This document shows, piece by piece, positions 32,966 through 45,087 of a DNA stretch of 64,000 nt (position 1 is the stretch's first letter; every line of letters begins with the position of its first letter). This DNA is from Annona cherimola (Eukaryota > Streptophyta > Magnoliopsida > Magnoliales > Annonaceae), in assembly GCA_030490835.1 (NCBI GenBank), contig CM059973.1, positions 64,980,008-65,044,007 of the forward strand, written 5' to 3'. Under the pieces are notes generated by a model. That model worked only from the letters and a program-made list of their open reading frames with translations, made no database searches and was not told the origin of the DNA. A program made the position numbers and the translations under genes.

Positions 32966-33942
32966 TAATAGAATCTAACCACATCGAACCGCATCTAACA
33001 ATATCTAAAAGGATCTAACAGCATCTAATCGCATCTAACAGCATCTAACCGCATCTAATTTTTGAAATTAATAAGTTAATCATAATTTAACACCTGTAAT
33101 ATGATCCTAAGCCCCTTATAACGTCATTTATACATTAATTACAGAATTTGAAACCAAGATAATAAGATTTAATGAAATCACCTTAATCTAACAGCATCTA
33201 ACCACGTCTAACCACATCTAACTGCATCTAACCGCATCTAATTTTTGAAATTAATAAGTTAATCCTAATTTAACACTTATAATATGATCCTAGGCCCCTT
33301 ATAAGGTCGTTTACGCCTTAATTACCAAATTTGAAATCCAAATAATACGATTTAATGAAATCCACCTTAATCTAACCGTGTCTAACCGTATCTAACTTCA
33401 TCTAACCACGTCTAATTTTTGAAATTAATAAGTTAATCCTAATTTAACACATGTAAGATGATCCTAGGCCCCTTATAAGGTCATTTACTCCTTAAATACG
33501 GAATTCGAAACCCAGATAATACGATTTAATAAAATCCACCTTAATCTAACCGCATCTAATTTTTGAAATTAATAAGTTAATCCTAATTTAATACGTGTAA
33601 TATGATTATAGGCCCCTTATAAAGTCATTTACACCTTAATTACGGAATTTGAAATCCAGATAATACGATTTAATAAAATCCACCTTAATCTAACAGCGTC
33701 TAACTGTGTCTAACCGCGTCTAACCACATCTAACCGCATCTAACCGAATCTAACTGCATCTAATTTTTTAAATTAATATGTTAATCCTAATTTAACACCT
33801 GTAATATGATCCTAGGCCCCTTATAAGGTCATTTACAACTTAATTATGAAATTTGAAATCCAAATAATACGATTTAATGAAATCCACCTTAATCTAATAG
33901 CGTCTAACCGCATCTAACCGTATCTAACAACATCTAATTTTT
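32966..33942 (+). repeat. Compound minisatellite: ~140-bp units separated by runs of a 10-mer
   Basis: A decamer of the form GCATCTAACC (variants in positions 1-3) occurs in runs of 1 to about 10 copies. Each run is followed by a conserved segment of about 135-145 bp that begins ATTTTTGAAATTAATAAG, passes a GATCCTAGGCCCCTTATAAGG block and ends CCACCTTAATCTAAC. Segments start near 33057, 33240, 33415, 33559 and 33762, with a final decamer run ending near 33942. Period varies from about 145 to 205 because the decamer number varies. It is thus a repeat within a repeat. Confidence 0.9.
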
Positions 33943-36800
33943 TATATTTTATAAATATTGTACCAAATTTGTGTATTTTACAAAAGATATATAATTAATA
34001 GTTCATTTCAGAACTACGCAAACCTTTAGATAGTTTTAAAACTAAATAAATATATAAATTTATAATTAAAAATACTAACTAATTTAAATTAAATAAAATC
34101 AAAATTTATGTAAATATATAAAATTGTAAAAACTATTATATATATGATGCTATAAAACTAGAATTGTAATAAATTATATATATCTGTAATTTAGATTTAA
34201 TATATAAATATATGTTACTTTTTGGGATTGGTTCAATAATCAATTTAGTAAATAACTATATTTAATAGAAATTTTATAATAAAATTTATTAAAATTATAA
34301 AATAATATTATTAAAGTTTATATTACAAGTTTAACATATTAATATACTAATTGTAATTTATTGTTACTAGAATTAATAAATTTAAATAAAAATAAAAATA
34401 TAGCCGATATATCCATAAAATATTAACAAAATGTGGTATGATTTTATGTAAATGAGGGCCATAAAAATTTGATAATTTTCAAAAAATATATAGGATGATC
34501 CTCAAATTAAATAAAATAGGGTAAATTAATGAAAGTAAAACAAAAATACAAGTGAAAATAATGAAAGTGAAATAAAAATAAATAATTAAATCGAATTTAA
34601 TTAAAAATGAAATTAGTTAATTATATGTCCCAAAAATATAATTTAAATTTAAATTATTTTTTAATATTTAAATGTTAAAATTAAATAATTATTTTATAAG
34701 CATCATAAATATAATTTTTATAAAAATATAAAATCTTTGTTTTTATTTTAAATTTAAATCTTGACTACATGACTAGATGAAATTAATTTTCTCTTTCAAA
34801 AACATATCAACTATTGAATTTTATTTTTAAAGTAAATTATTATTTTGATTAATTACATATTAAGCCTTTTAAATTTATACAAATATTTAGTGATTAAAAT
34901 TTTTAATTTCTTATTATTAGGTCTTATATATATAACATAATTAACTGTAATACTTATTACATGTATGACTTTTTAAAAATAAAATTGTAATAAATTATAT
35001 TTATTTAAATTATATATAATTGCAATTTAGATTAAATAATATAATTATATATGACTTTTTCGAACTAGTTTAGTAATGGTTAAACTGTAGTTTATTAATA
35101 ATGATTCAACCTTGATATTAATAATTTTTATAGTTTATATAAAATTTTAAAACATATCAACCATTGAATTTTATTTTAAAAATTAATTATAAATTATTAT
35201 TTCAATTATATGCATAATTAATTTAAATTGAATGAAATAAAAATTTGAATAAATATATAAAACTATATTAATTATTATATATGACTTTTAAAAATAAAAT
35301 TATATAACTTATATTTATTTAAATTATATGTAACTATAAATTATATAAATGTATATGACTTTTTGGGAATGGTATAATAATTAAGTATTTTTAGATGTTT
35401 AATTAAAAAATAATAGTTTAAACTAAATAAATATATATAACTTTTTAGGAATGGTTTAATGATATGTACCAACTTGTAATTTAAACATTCTCAGAACTTA
35501 GATTGGTAGAAAATAATTAATTTAAAATATTATTTAATTATATGTCCTGAATTTAATAATTAAGTATAATAAAGGTTTAATTATATTTTCCAAAACTGTA
35601 ATTTAAAGATGACTATAATCCTATTACATTTATGAAGTTAAATTAATTACCCTATTGAACTAACGATTTTGCCTCTTAGGATGAAATATTATGGGTATAA
35701 TTTTTTTTTTTTTAAATGTTGTGGATATGATAAGAATGTTGGGCAGATGGTATAGATATATGAGAAATTTTACTTTTTTTAGTTAGCGGACATACATAAA
35801 TTTAAACATCTTAAGATGCATTATGACTAGCCAAGATGTGAGACTCAATCCATGCATGCGTTTGCTCAAAGCTTCAATGTATAAAGTTCCATACATTTTT
35901 GTAGGTTTCTAGATATGTGTATTTGTATAGCTTTTATGTTTTTTGATTATTTAAATTTCAAAAATAAAAAAAGCTCAATTTCATACACTAGCACATGAAA
36001 ATGGGCATTTATGTTTTAAATTTAATAATATAAACATATATGACTTTTTGAGATTGCTTTAAGAATACCAACATATGCATTTTCATTATAACATTTTCAA
36101 CCATCAATTTTAATTTTCAAATTAATTATAATTATTATTTCGATTAAATGCATAATTAATTTAAATTGAATGAAATAAAATTTTAAATAAATATATAAAA
36201 CTATAATAATTATTATATATGAATTTTAAAAATAAAATTGTATAAATTATATTATTTAAATTATATATAACTATAATTAAGATTTAATAATATAATTATA
36301 TATGAATTTTTGGGAAAAGTTTAATAATTAAGTATTTTTAGATGTTTAATTAACAAAATAATGGTTTAAACTAAATAAATGTATATGACTTTTTAGGAAT
36401 GGTTTAATTATATGTCCCAGATTGCAATTTAAATCGTCACAGAGCTTAGATTGGTAGACAATACTTAATTTAAATGATTATTTAATTATATGTCCTAAAT
36501 TCAATAATCAAGTATAATAAAGGTTTAATTATGTTCCAAAAATGTATTTTATATTTAAATAATCTAAATAAATACATATGACTTTTTGGAATAGGTTTAA
36601 TAAATAAGTATTTTTAGATTGGTAGATATTTATTTGAAGTTGTTGAAAATAATTATTTTAATTCACTTAGTTTGTTTCTACTTTAATCTTTACTATAAAA
36701 ATTAATATAAATGATAAATAAAATAAACAGGAGTATTTTTTATTAAGTTCATGTCGACAATAATTATATTATTTTTATTCACATTTAATTATAAACATCT
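33943..36800. repeat. Very AT-rich region with diverged direct repeats
   Basis: Two copies of a roughly 450-bp segment lie in direct orientation at 35151-35605 and 36091-36545. Both contain TGCATAATTAATTTAAATTG, a TATATGACTTTTTGGGA-type motif, AGTATTTTTAGATGTTTAATT and AGGTTTAATTAT in the same order. More diverged partial copies lie at about 34000-34250 and 34800-35060. No open frames of note. No LTR or TIR ends were recognised. Confidence 0.65.
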
Positions 36801-37989
36801 ATGCTAATTTGATCGTCCACATGATTATTTCTATTTACATTTTAATAAGATGAATTTATCCAATCCAAATCGTTTACGTGATTCAAAACATTTCAAGACA
36901 TGGAAAATGACTCTTAAATCACCTAAATGGGACATCGGAATTATTAGATCTAAATAAAACAAAATTTGACAATTTAAATCAATTTTCAGTCCGTCACGAC
37001 AGATGACACATGGTGCGTCACCTTCCACTACTGCCAAACAAGCCCTAGCCGTCGCCGTCGTAGCTGCGTCCAAACCCACCTGCCGCCAACCGCTGGATCG
37101 AAACCGACTGATGACTTGCCGTCGGCTACCCAACTCTGGTGCCCAAGTCGTCGGGCTTAATCTTTTCTTTGGTCACCGGAATCAGAAAAGAAAGCCTACT
37201 GCCAATTTTCTTCTTCATTTTCGATATCCGCAATTTTGCCTTGGTGACCTATCTATTGTAACCATGTTATTTACTGTTTATATAATTTGACGATGCAGAT
37301 CATCCAAAGTAGGTGGATGCGCATGGATAGAAACTACATCACTGGAGCACGAAGCTCAATCTTTGGTGCTCCACCACTATCGTCATAGTACGATGAGAGG
37401 TAGCCATGGCCGCTATTGGGTTTTTAGATTCTCATTATCTACAATGTCAATCGGATAATTAAAGCTACCTAATAGAGTGGAAATCTTAGAAGGATGCCCC
37501 TGCTATCTTCCTCATTTTCAGCCATCCACAACTAGCCACGATCTTCAAGCCTAGAAAAGAGAGAAAAAAAACAATCTTCTGCCTTAAATTTGGCCTCCAT
37601 CACTTCCAGCGGTCAAGCCCTAATCATTTCTTAAATCAAGCAAGGCAATTGATGAAATTTTTTTCTTCAAGTACGACACTGAAAAATCCTCTACCTCAAC
37701 ATCTATCAACTCTAGCAATCATTGCAGCAACTTTCCTCCACGACCAATCGATCGTCAAACAACCGTTTGAAGAAGAAGATCGATGAAGTGGAAGGGATGG
37801 TCGTGCGAATAAGAGAATTCCAAAATCCATGCCCCTGATTTTTGCCTCTCCCTAAAATGCCTGCATGAATCCAAGCCGTCTATCCAAAATGAATGGTAAT
37901 GAATGGTGGACAGAGGGCTTCCCATGAGAAAAATCCAGGGACGGCTTCCCATGGGTTGGCCGTCTTGAGGATGAACCTCGCTACCGCAT
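36801..37989. other. Unassigned sequence, partly GC-rich
   Basis: 36990-37290 is clearly more GC-rich and has overlapping open frames on both strands, but no domain is recognisable and low-complexity Ala/Val/Ser content argues against a real protein. 37500-37980 could be a decayed gene or retroelement 5' region. Confidence 0.35.
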
Positions 37990-39850
37990 GACATTCTTTG
38001 CTTGGAGTAGAGACTAAATTAATAAATGAAGGAAATCAATCAATAATTTATTAACTAGATTGTCATTTCTAGTAGATCTATTTACCCGAATCGAGTTACC
38101 ATGGTCAATTGTAGGGCACTCAAAATCCCACCACATGCATACGGTATAATTTGGTCTAATAATCATAACAAATTTCATTTTATATAGCTAAATTTTGAGG
38201 TGCATAAAATATCTCATTTAAAATGGATTGGGTTAAATGGGTTTAAGCTTAATATTAATCCTAACTCATTTAAAATATCTCAACTATAATCCATTTATTA
38301 ACTTATTTGATAAACGGGTTGGTGGGTTATTAATAGACTGTATCGCAGATGACCAGAAGGCCTAAACATATGATGATCTCGTAGGGAGAGACGATGAGAT
38401 TTTTTTGCATATGAAAAATGAAAATAGAGTAGTGATAGAAAATTAGAATTATTGCAATAGTAGGAAAATAAAAATTGGGTGGCGAAAGTAAGAATGAGTG
38501 GAGGAAAATAACGAAGGGGTTTATATATATATGAGAACCTTTCCTGTGCAATGAAGCTGCACCATAATTAACGGTGTATTTGGCCCAAAACGAGTCTTAC
38601 ATATACTTAAATATATTGATACTTTATGCAATAATTTTTCCATATATAAAGATGATAGCAAATAGTTTACACTTTGAAAAAATAACTTTGAAGTTGTTAT
38701 TTATATCGAACTATTTTATTACGTTGAATTTGTACCATTTCGGATGAGATTTATACACATATCCAATTGGGATGAAAAGTGGTATGATAATATAATACAT
38801 AATTCTAAATACAATGAGTAGAGTAGATTATAATTTTATGGTCATGTAGGGCTCATTTTGAGGTAACTGTACTGTAATTATGGTGTCGTAAAGCTGCAAA
38901 CGAATATCTCTCTCTCTATATATATATATTATACTTTAATTGGTTAAACGAGTTAAACAGGTTGAATAAGTTAAATTGGTTAAACAAGTTAACGAGTTAC
39001 AAAATCCCAACTCTAATTCGTTTATTTAATTAAATTATTGAATAGCTAGGTTGGTGGATCATAACTCATTTATTCAAAAATCTCAACTTAAACTCATTTA
39101 TAAATGGGTCAAACAAGTATGTTGATGAGTTGATCATAATTATTAACACCCCTAGCTATAATATCTTGCAATGCAAGCCCAAAGTCACTAACATAGGCGA
39201 TCATGTCAACATCAAGAAGAACATTGCTTGATTTTAAATCAAGATGAACAATTGGTGATTGACAATGGTTATGTAGATGATTCAATGTAGAAGTAAATAT
39301 TTAGCCTTTGAACTAATCTCAAATTCCTCTTAATGACATTTCCATCTTTGTGCAACCACTTATTTAGGCTTCCATTGGTCATGTATTCAAAAACCAAAGC
39401 TTTGAAGCCATTACCTTTGAAATCAATGAGCAACATGTAAGTATCTTAACATGATTTTGGGGCTTGATATTTTGCAAGGCTTCACATTTAGCCATAAAAT
39501 TTTACTTGCTCTTTGCTAAAGAAAGTTTAGTAGGACTTTCATAGCAATTGTAATTCCAATTCAATATACACATCCTTTATATAGGGAACTATAACTAATA
39601 GTGCAAATCAAATTAGTTGAAGAAAAGTCATTGGTTACTTGTCAGAGCTCAACATTAGACATATCAAAGAATGGACTCTCCAAAGAAAGGGGAGTATAAG
39701 ACTTCTTTTTGACTTTTTCAGCCAAAATAGAGATATAAAGAAATAGGATACTGGCTAGCTTTATCATTATCTCTTTTCTCTTCTTGGCCAGCTGTGACTG
39801 ACGTCTAGACCATAAGGAGATCTTCATAAGACGTTTCAAGTAAGGTAGTA
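37990..39850 (-). pseudogene. LRR receptor kinase pseudogene, paralogue of the gene at 54556-60617
   Basis: On the minus strand from about 39850 to 39165 the sequence matches the intact receptor kinase from the transmembrane segment through the ATP-binding region, SFMVE...CE, NGSL-KWLH, the catalytic loop and DFGLA. Stops and frameshifts occur throughout, and the glycine loop and catalytic Lys region are damaged. The loop reads H-L-D (gene: H-R-D). Sequence 37990-38140 matches part of the intact gene's intron (57370-57510: CTTGGAGTA, AATGAAGGAAAT, GATCTATTTACC), so the copy arose at DNA level and included the intron. The end of exon 1 has been replaced by inserted repeats (38150-39155). LRRs and exon 2 are absent. 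Confidence 0.88.
38549..38907 (+). mobile_element. MITE-like repeat inside the pseudogene intron
   Basis: The ends are imperfect inverted repeats (TGCACCATAATTAACGGTG against the reverse complement ACGACACCATAATTACAG). The interior (AACTATTTTATTACGTTGAATTTG, AATTCTAAATACAATG) matches 61040-61300 and, inverted, part of 62175-62340. Confidence 0.6.
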
Positions 39851-40918
39851 CTGTCAAAATCACATTTATTAAATCCTACCAAAGGAGATGAGATATGGTT
39901 ATTTTATTGTAATTAATTATAGTTGTATTTACTTTATATGAAACCTAATGAGGCTTCTGCATTGAGATAAAGAAACTCAAAGAGATTTTTTCTTAAGCTT
40001 TTTCTGTTTCTTCCTATCCTCTTATTGTTTTTCTTCATGTATTAAAGCTCGGGATAAAAACAATTCCACCCAACAGATGAGAGAGCAAGTTGAGAGGGAA
40101 TCCAACCTAGGGCCTAATGTGTGATGGGAAGATTGTTGGGGTATTCCACATTGATTGTGGAAAAGGCTAGGTATTCAATAATGAGTATAAGAGAACTATC
40201 AAATCTTAGGCTAGCTTTTGGGATCAAGAAGATCCAATAACACCTGACACTAGTATTAAAGCCACATTCATCCTAAGCTAGCATAATAAAATCAAGGTGA
40301 ACTCCTGGCTGTTACTTCTTATAATGGGGGCACTCAAGTTATTCTTGGTAAATGGTGAGTCATTTTCAGCCACACATATTGGTACCAACAGTATTGATAA
40401 CAGTTCTCTTCCCTTAAAAGATTTTTAGTTATTTCTCATATCAAGAAAAATTTGCTTTCAATGCTTGAACTCATTATTAATTCAAGATTTTTGATATTTT
40501 GTGGTTTTGATTGATGATTTCTCATGCTTTTGCTATCTTTACCCATTAAAGAAGAACACAATTTTCTTATGTCTAATAAACTTGTTATCAATTAGTTTAG
40601 TATACGAATTAAAGTCTTTTAGCAGATGGTATGAATGAGTTTCCAAGCAAGTTCTTTTAGTGCTATTTATGAGCCTTTCTCTTATTAGGTGGATGCCTTT
40701 ACTACAATAAATTATATTATAAATAGACTTCTCACCAACTACATTTTATGAGTAGCCCTTATTTTATTTTTCATAAAAGTGAGCCTAACTTCAATATCTT
40801 TCGGGATTTCATCTCTTAATATTTTCCTTATTTGTGGCACTATATGAAATAGAAATTTGATTTTTCAGTCTTTTCTGTTTTTCTGGATTAATGATAAAAA
40901 TAAAGGCTACATTGTCTC
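39851..40918. other. Unassigned sequence with possible decayed LTR traces
   Basis: TGTTGGGGTATTCCACATTG (40136) looks like an LTR start, and CTAGTATTAAAGCC (about 40249) resembles a mutated initiator-Met primer-binding site, so a decayed LTR element is possible. There is no coding support. Confidence 0.3.
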
Positions 40919-42140
40919 TGTAGCACCTGCCGCGAGCACTACAATGGGCTCGGAATAGTTTTCCTCGCCTTAAAAATTTAGATTGTGTTGGACAGCAACG
41001 TGGGCTTAGTTTTCCCTGCATTCACATGGAGTAACACACATTAGGACTAGCAGTTTTTAGATAGTTTGGCACATGGGCGTTTTCTCGCGAGTTCGGCAGG
41101 TAACGGCTAAGACGGAGTTTTCCGTACACGGGTTGAATCACAAATTCGGCAGCATAACGACAGCGTATTATGCTAGAATCCGTGGACCCGTGTGCACCCG
41201 CCTTGCCGGGGCGTTAACTCAAACACGCACGCAAGAATAAAGAAAAAACGGAGTCGTCACTGATCTTTAAAGGGAGATCAGCCCCTGTTTAAAGAAATGA
41301 GGCACTAGTCGTACAGAGTTCGGGTTCCGGCCTTCGGGTTGAAGCAAATATAGTGAAATCTGCCAACCCAAGGCTATTTACATGGGCGTGAAAGGGGGAA
41401 AATAAAAGATTTGAGAGAATGGGAGAGATGGAAAAGGGGGCGTGGAAGAGAAGCTTGGAGCTCGTAGAGCGGGAAAAGCGGAACGCCGGAGTGTTGCTGC
41501 AGACTCTCATCCTCCCCTCTAGGATGCCTCTCTTCAAGTGTCTTGAGGAGGGGGGTGCACTTCCTTTTATAGGTGTAGGAGTGAGCTTTGGGCCACTTGA
41601 GGTCATGCACTTGGTCCATGAGCTTGAGCTTGATGTGAGAGCATGGGCCTTGGGCCTCTTGAGTAGTTGAACTTGGTTCATGGGCTTGAGCTTGGAGTGA
41701 GAGCATGGGCCTTGGGCAACTTGAGGTGTTGGACTTGGTCCATGGGCTTGAGCTTGGCGAGCTCCTTCCATAGTGGGCTAGAGCTTAGCTAAGCTCGTTG
41801 TTTTGGGTGGGCCGTTGTAGAGGTCTAAAGTTGTAGAGAAGCCTGCTTCTGAGGCTTGGTGGGCTGGATCTGGTGGGCTAAAGCTTGGCTAAGCCCATTT
41901 GCTGTGTCTGGTGGGCTGCTTTATGGAGCCCGTTGAAGTGGCCTGTAGGAGCTTTGCTTTTGTGGGCCGGATCTAGTTTGTTGAAAAGCCTGCTTCGAGG
42001 CTTGGTGGAGCTTCGCTCCTATGGGCTGAGTTTGGAATGACCTACTTAGCTTGCTTGAACCTCCTTTTGCCTTGAATTTGCTTGGGCTTGGACCTTTTCC
42101 ACGTGTTGTACATTTTGTGCTTGAGGGAGGGGTGTCAACA
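40919..42140 (-). repeat. 3' LTR of the LARD-like element
   Basis: Pairs with 47975-49195. Contains a TATA-like box (CTATAAAAGG on the minus strand, about 41563-41572) and long stretches of CTTGAGCTTGG-type imperfect repeats (41610-41760). Confidence 0.9.
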
Positions 42141-42154
42141 GCTGCTCCCCTTTG
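42141..42154 (-). promoter_or_regulatory. Polypurine tract of the LARD-like element
   Basis: On the minus strand AAAGGGGAGCAGC directly precedes the 3' LTR start TGTTGACACC. Confidence 0.75.
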
Positions 42155-45087
42155 CCAGAGGCGTCTTGACGGTGAATGGAAAAGTGTCGGACACCCCTTT
42201 TGGCATTGATCTAAAGACTCTTTTCTTTTTTTCTTTTTTTCTCTCTCTTTTTTTTGTTTTTGTTTTTTTCTCGCTTTTTTGTTTTTGTTTTTTTCTCGCT
42301 TTTTTGTTTTTGTTTTTTTTTTGTTTTGTTTTGGGTCACTTCGCAATTTCTGCGAACTCACGATGTTTCTTCTGGGAGAGTGGTCCTTTTTGAAAAATTA
42401 TGGACCTGCTGGCTTGTTTCGCACTAGTCTTGAATTCGGGTGATTTCGCAATTTATGGAGATGGCAAGGAGCTTTATGCCATTTTACCGATTTTTAGGGC
42501 TCGATCACGAGTCCCATATTTGGTTGTTCTTTTCTTCTTTTTCGCAGCTGCCGTCGCCGACGCTCGGCTCGTCTCCTCTTCCCTTGCCGGCGAGATTGCT
42601 GCTGCCATTGGTTGTGCGTCTGCCATTGATGGTTCGTCGATTGCTGGTGAGGCTTACGACTGTTGTCGCTGCCATTGCTGGTCTCTGCCTGCTACAGTAG
42701 TTTTTTTTCCGGTGACGACTGACGTCGCCGTTGTCATGCCCGATCGCCTGTTTGTCGTCTTCAGCAAGAGTGGTTACCGTCGTTGCCACCGGCTGCTGCC
42801 GCCTTTGGTGCCTTCTTCTCTTTTTCTGGTGACAATCGGTGAAGTCGCCGCTGCTGTCGTGGACCTCCATCGCTGGTTTGTCTTCCCTTGTGCCGGTGAG
42901 GTTTCACACGGGTGCTGCCACTGTCGGTCGGCTTCTCCGCTTCCGGCCGCTGCTGTTGTTGCTGAAGTCATCGCCGCCTGCTAGCTTCTTCCTTTCCTTT
43001 GGTCGTCGTGCCTGACTGGTCGGGGTGCTGCTGCTACCGTCGGTTGCTGCTGTTGTTGCGGCTGGTGTTGTCTCCTCCGTCCCTGGGCATTGCTGGGCTC
43101 CGGTAAGTTCATTTTTTTATCGACGGTGGGTGCTGTCGTCGCTGGTCGCCGCCACCATCACTGCTGCTGTTTGTTTTTTTCTCCGGCGGCAATTGGGTTG
43201 CGCCGCCTGCTGCCACAGTAAGTTTTTTTTTTTGACCTTCAGTTTGTTTTCGCAACTTATTTGTGCTGAAGGTTGGCATCTGTTCTATTGTCCTGAAACT
43301 GCTGGGATTTCTGGAAGCGCTTAACGCGGGTTTGCTTTGGACAGGTACTTCCTTTTTTCTTATTTAATTTGTGCCTTCCCTTTACCAGTATTTCCTTGAA
43401 TTGTTGTTTTGTGAAAACTGCCTTTGGATTGTTCTGAAACTAGGAGAGATTGCTAGGAGATCATTTCTCGTTATAGCTGTGCTAGTCTTTGGAAGTGGTG
43501 GTCCCACCTTCCCTTTGTTGAAATTTGATGTGGGCGACGTTTTTCATTTCTTGTGGTGGGTCCATAAAAGAAAAAGGGTAGCTCCTTATATGCCTTTGCC
43601 TTTTGTCATGTGCGCAGGCATCTCCTACATGTGACCGCCTGCCTTTTGCCTGTTTAGATCGAAACACTTAATAGACTTGTTTCTTGATGTGGCTGCCATG
43701 GTGTCTTCTCTTTTGCCTCTTGCCTGAATGGTTTTTGGTGGTCGTATGTTGGCTTCTCCTTTTTCCATATTGCTCATGCTTTGACAGGATAGCTTCCTCC
43801 TTTGGACGTATTATAGTCTTTCCATATTGCTTGAGTAGCTATGACTTTCATCATAACCTCTTTTTTTCTTTTTCTTTTTTTTTGTTGTTTTTTCTTATGC
43901 ATGACGAGATGATTGCCTTCTTTTGTAGTTGTGTGATAATTTTAATTTTGCCCCTATGCTCGATCTTATTGCAAATGCTGTGGCGGGAATGCTCGGCGCA
44001 TGATTCTTGTCATATTGCTTATTGCCTTGTGTTGACCCATCGCCTTTTATGTTGTAGTTGCTGAAACAACTTCTAGAAAGGAATATGGCTTGCGTTTTCG
44101 AGATAAAGCAGTGTGGCTTAGACTTAATGAGCCCGGTGGATCAGCGGATATGCCCATTGAGATTCCAAATGATGCAGCGGGACTAGGTAAGAAGACTTCA
44201 TCCTCAAAGGCTAGGGCCACGGCTGCTGGTGGGATGCATTGGAGATACTCCTTCATCACTTCTCTTTTTGGCCAAATTGTGTTTTTCTTGTAAATCTGAA
44301 TGCTTGGATGCCCATTTTTTAGATGTAAAGTCGTGTGAATACCGGCTCGTTTTTGGAAGACCTTCTTATCTTGTGCTTTGGATGTATGTATGTGATATTT
44401 TGCTTCTGCAGGACATTAATCTTATAAAGCCCTTGCCTTTGATGTATCTTGGGATGTTTTAATCCTTTGTAGGCCGTAGGCCATTGAGAATTCTGCGCAA
44501 GGCCGCTATGTATCCATTATATATATAGACCTAAAAACTTTCCAGGTCTGTCAGCGTCCTCCTTGATTTCCGCGATCCGCCTGCTGAAATTCGGATTTTG
44601 CAGGTACATTTCCGTACCTCCCGAATTTTGTGCGATTTTTCCGCAATCCGCGCTGCTGAAATCCAGATTTCGCGCATGCAGTCCGTACTTTCCAGACCTA
44701 AAAACTTTCCAGGTCTGTCAGCGTCCTCCTTGATTTCTGCGATCCGCTTGCTGAAATCCGGATTTTGTTGGTACATTTCCGTACCTCCCGAATTTTGTGC
44801 GATTTTTCCGCGATCCGCGCTGCTGAAATCGTACTTTTCAAATTTTATGCGATTTTATGCGATTTTTCCGTCCGTCCAGTTCAAAATCTCTTTACGATAC
44901 TTTCTGCACTTGTCCTTCAAGGCTACGGGGTTACTACAAGTGTTTGGAAGTTTGCTTTGCGAGCGGCACTATGGAACCCTGAAACTTTTTAGGTCACCGA
45001 GGCTTGATTCCAGTAACAGCAGTTCAGCAGTTATGGATTGCCCCCATTTTCATAGAGAGTGCAGAAAGGCGAATGTCATCCTTTTCC
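42155..45087 (-). other. Non-coding interior of the LARD-like element
   Basis: Downstream of gag there is no recognisable pol. Features seen: a T-rich tandem tract at 42225-42335 (repeat of TTTTTGTTTTTGTTTTTTTCTCGC); a GC-rich stretch rich in GCCGCTGCTG triplets at 42540-43230, which makes long spurious frames on both strands; a 167-bp partial tandem duplication at 44528-44830; and a 200-base coding-like segment at 44050-44260 with no recognised homology. Confidence 0.6.
44528..44830. repeat. 167-bp partial tandem duplication
   Basis: GACCTAAAAACTTTCCAGGT recurs at 44528 and 44695. The following ~135 bases (GTCAGCGTCCTCCTTG..., CGTACCTCCCGAATTTTGTG..., CCGCGCTGCTGAAATC) are repeated nearly identically. 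Confidence 0.9.

Noticed and set aside
32966..33942. CRISPR-like repeat/spacer array
   Set aside because: Plant nuclear context; the repeated decamers and the intervening long units are both conserved, so there are no unique spacers.
41289..41771. 160-codon ORF and its twin at 48344-48826
   Set aside because: Both are the two LTRs of the LARD-like element; the frames are created by GGGCTTGAGCTTGG-type repeats.
42400..43324. Long Ala/Val-rich open frames
   Set aside because: They come from GC-rich triplet repeats in the LARD-like interior, are open on both strands and show no domain.
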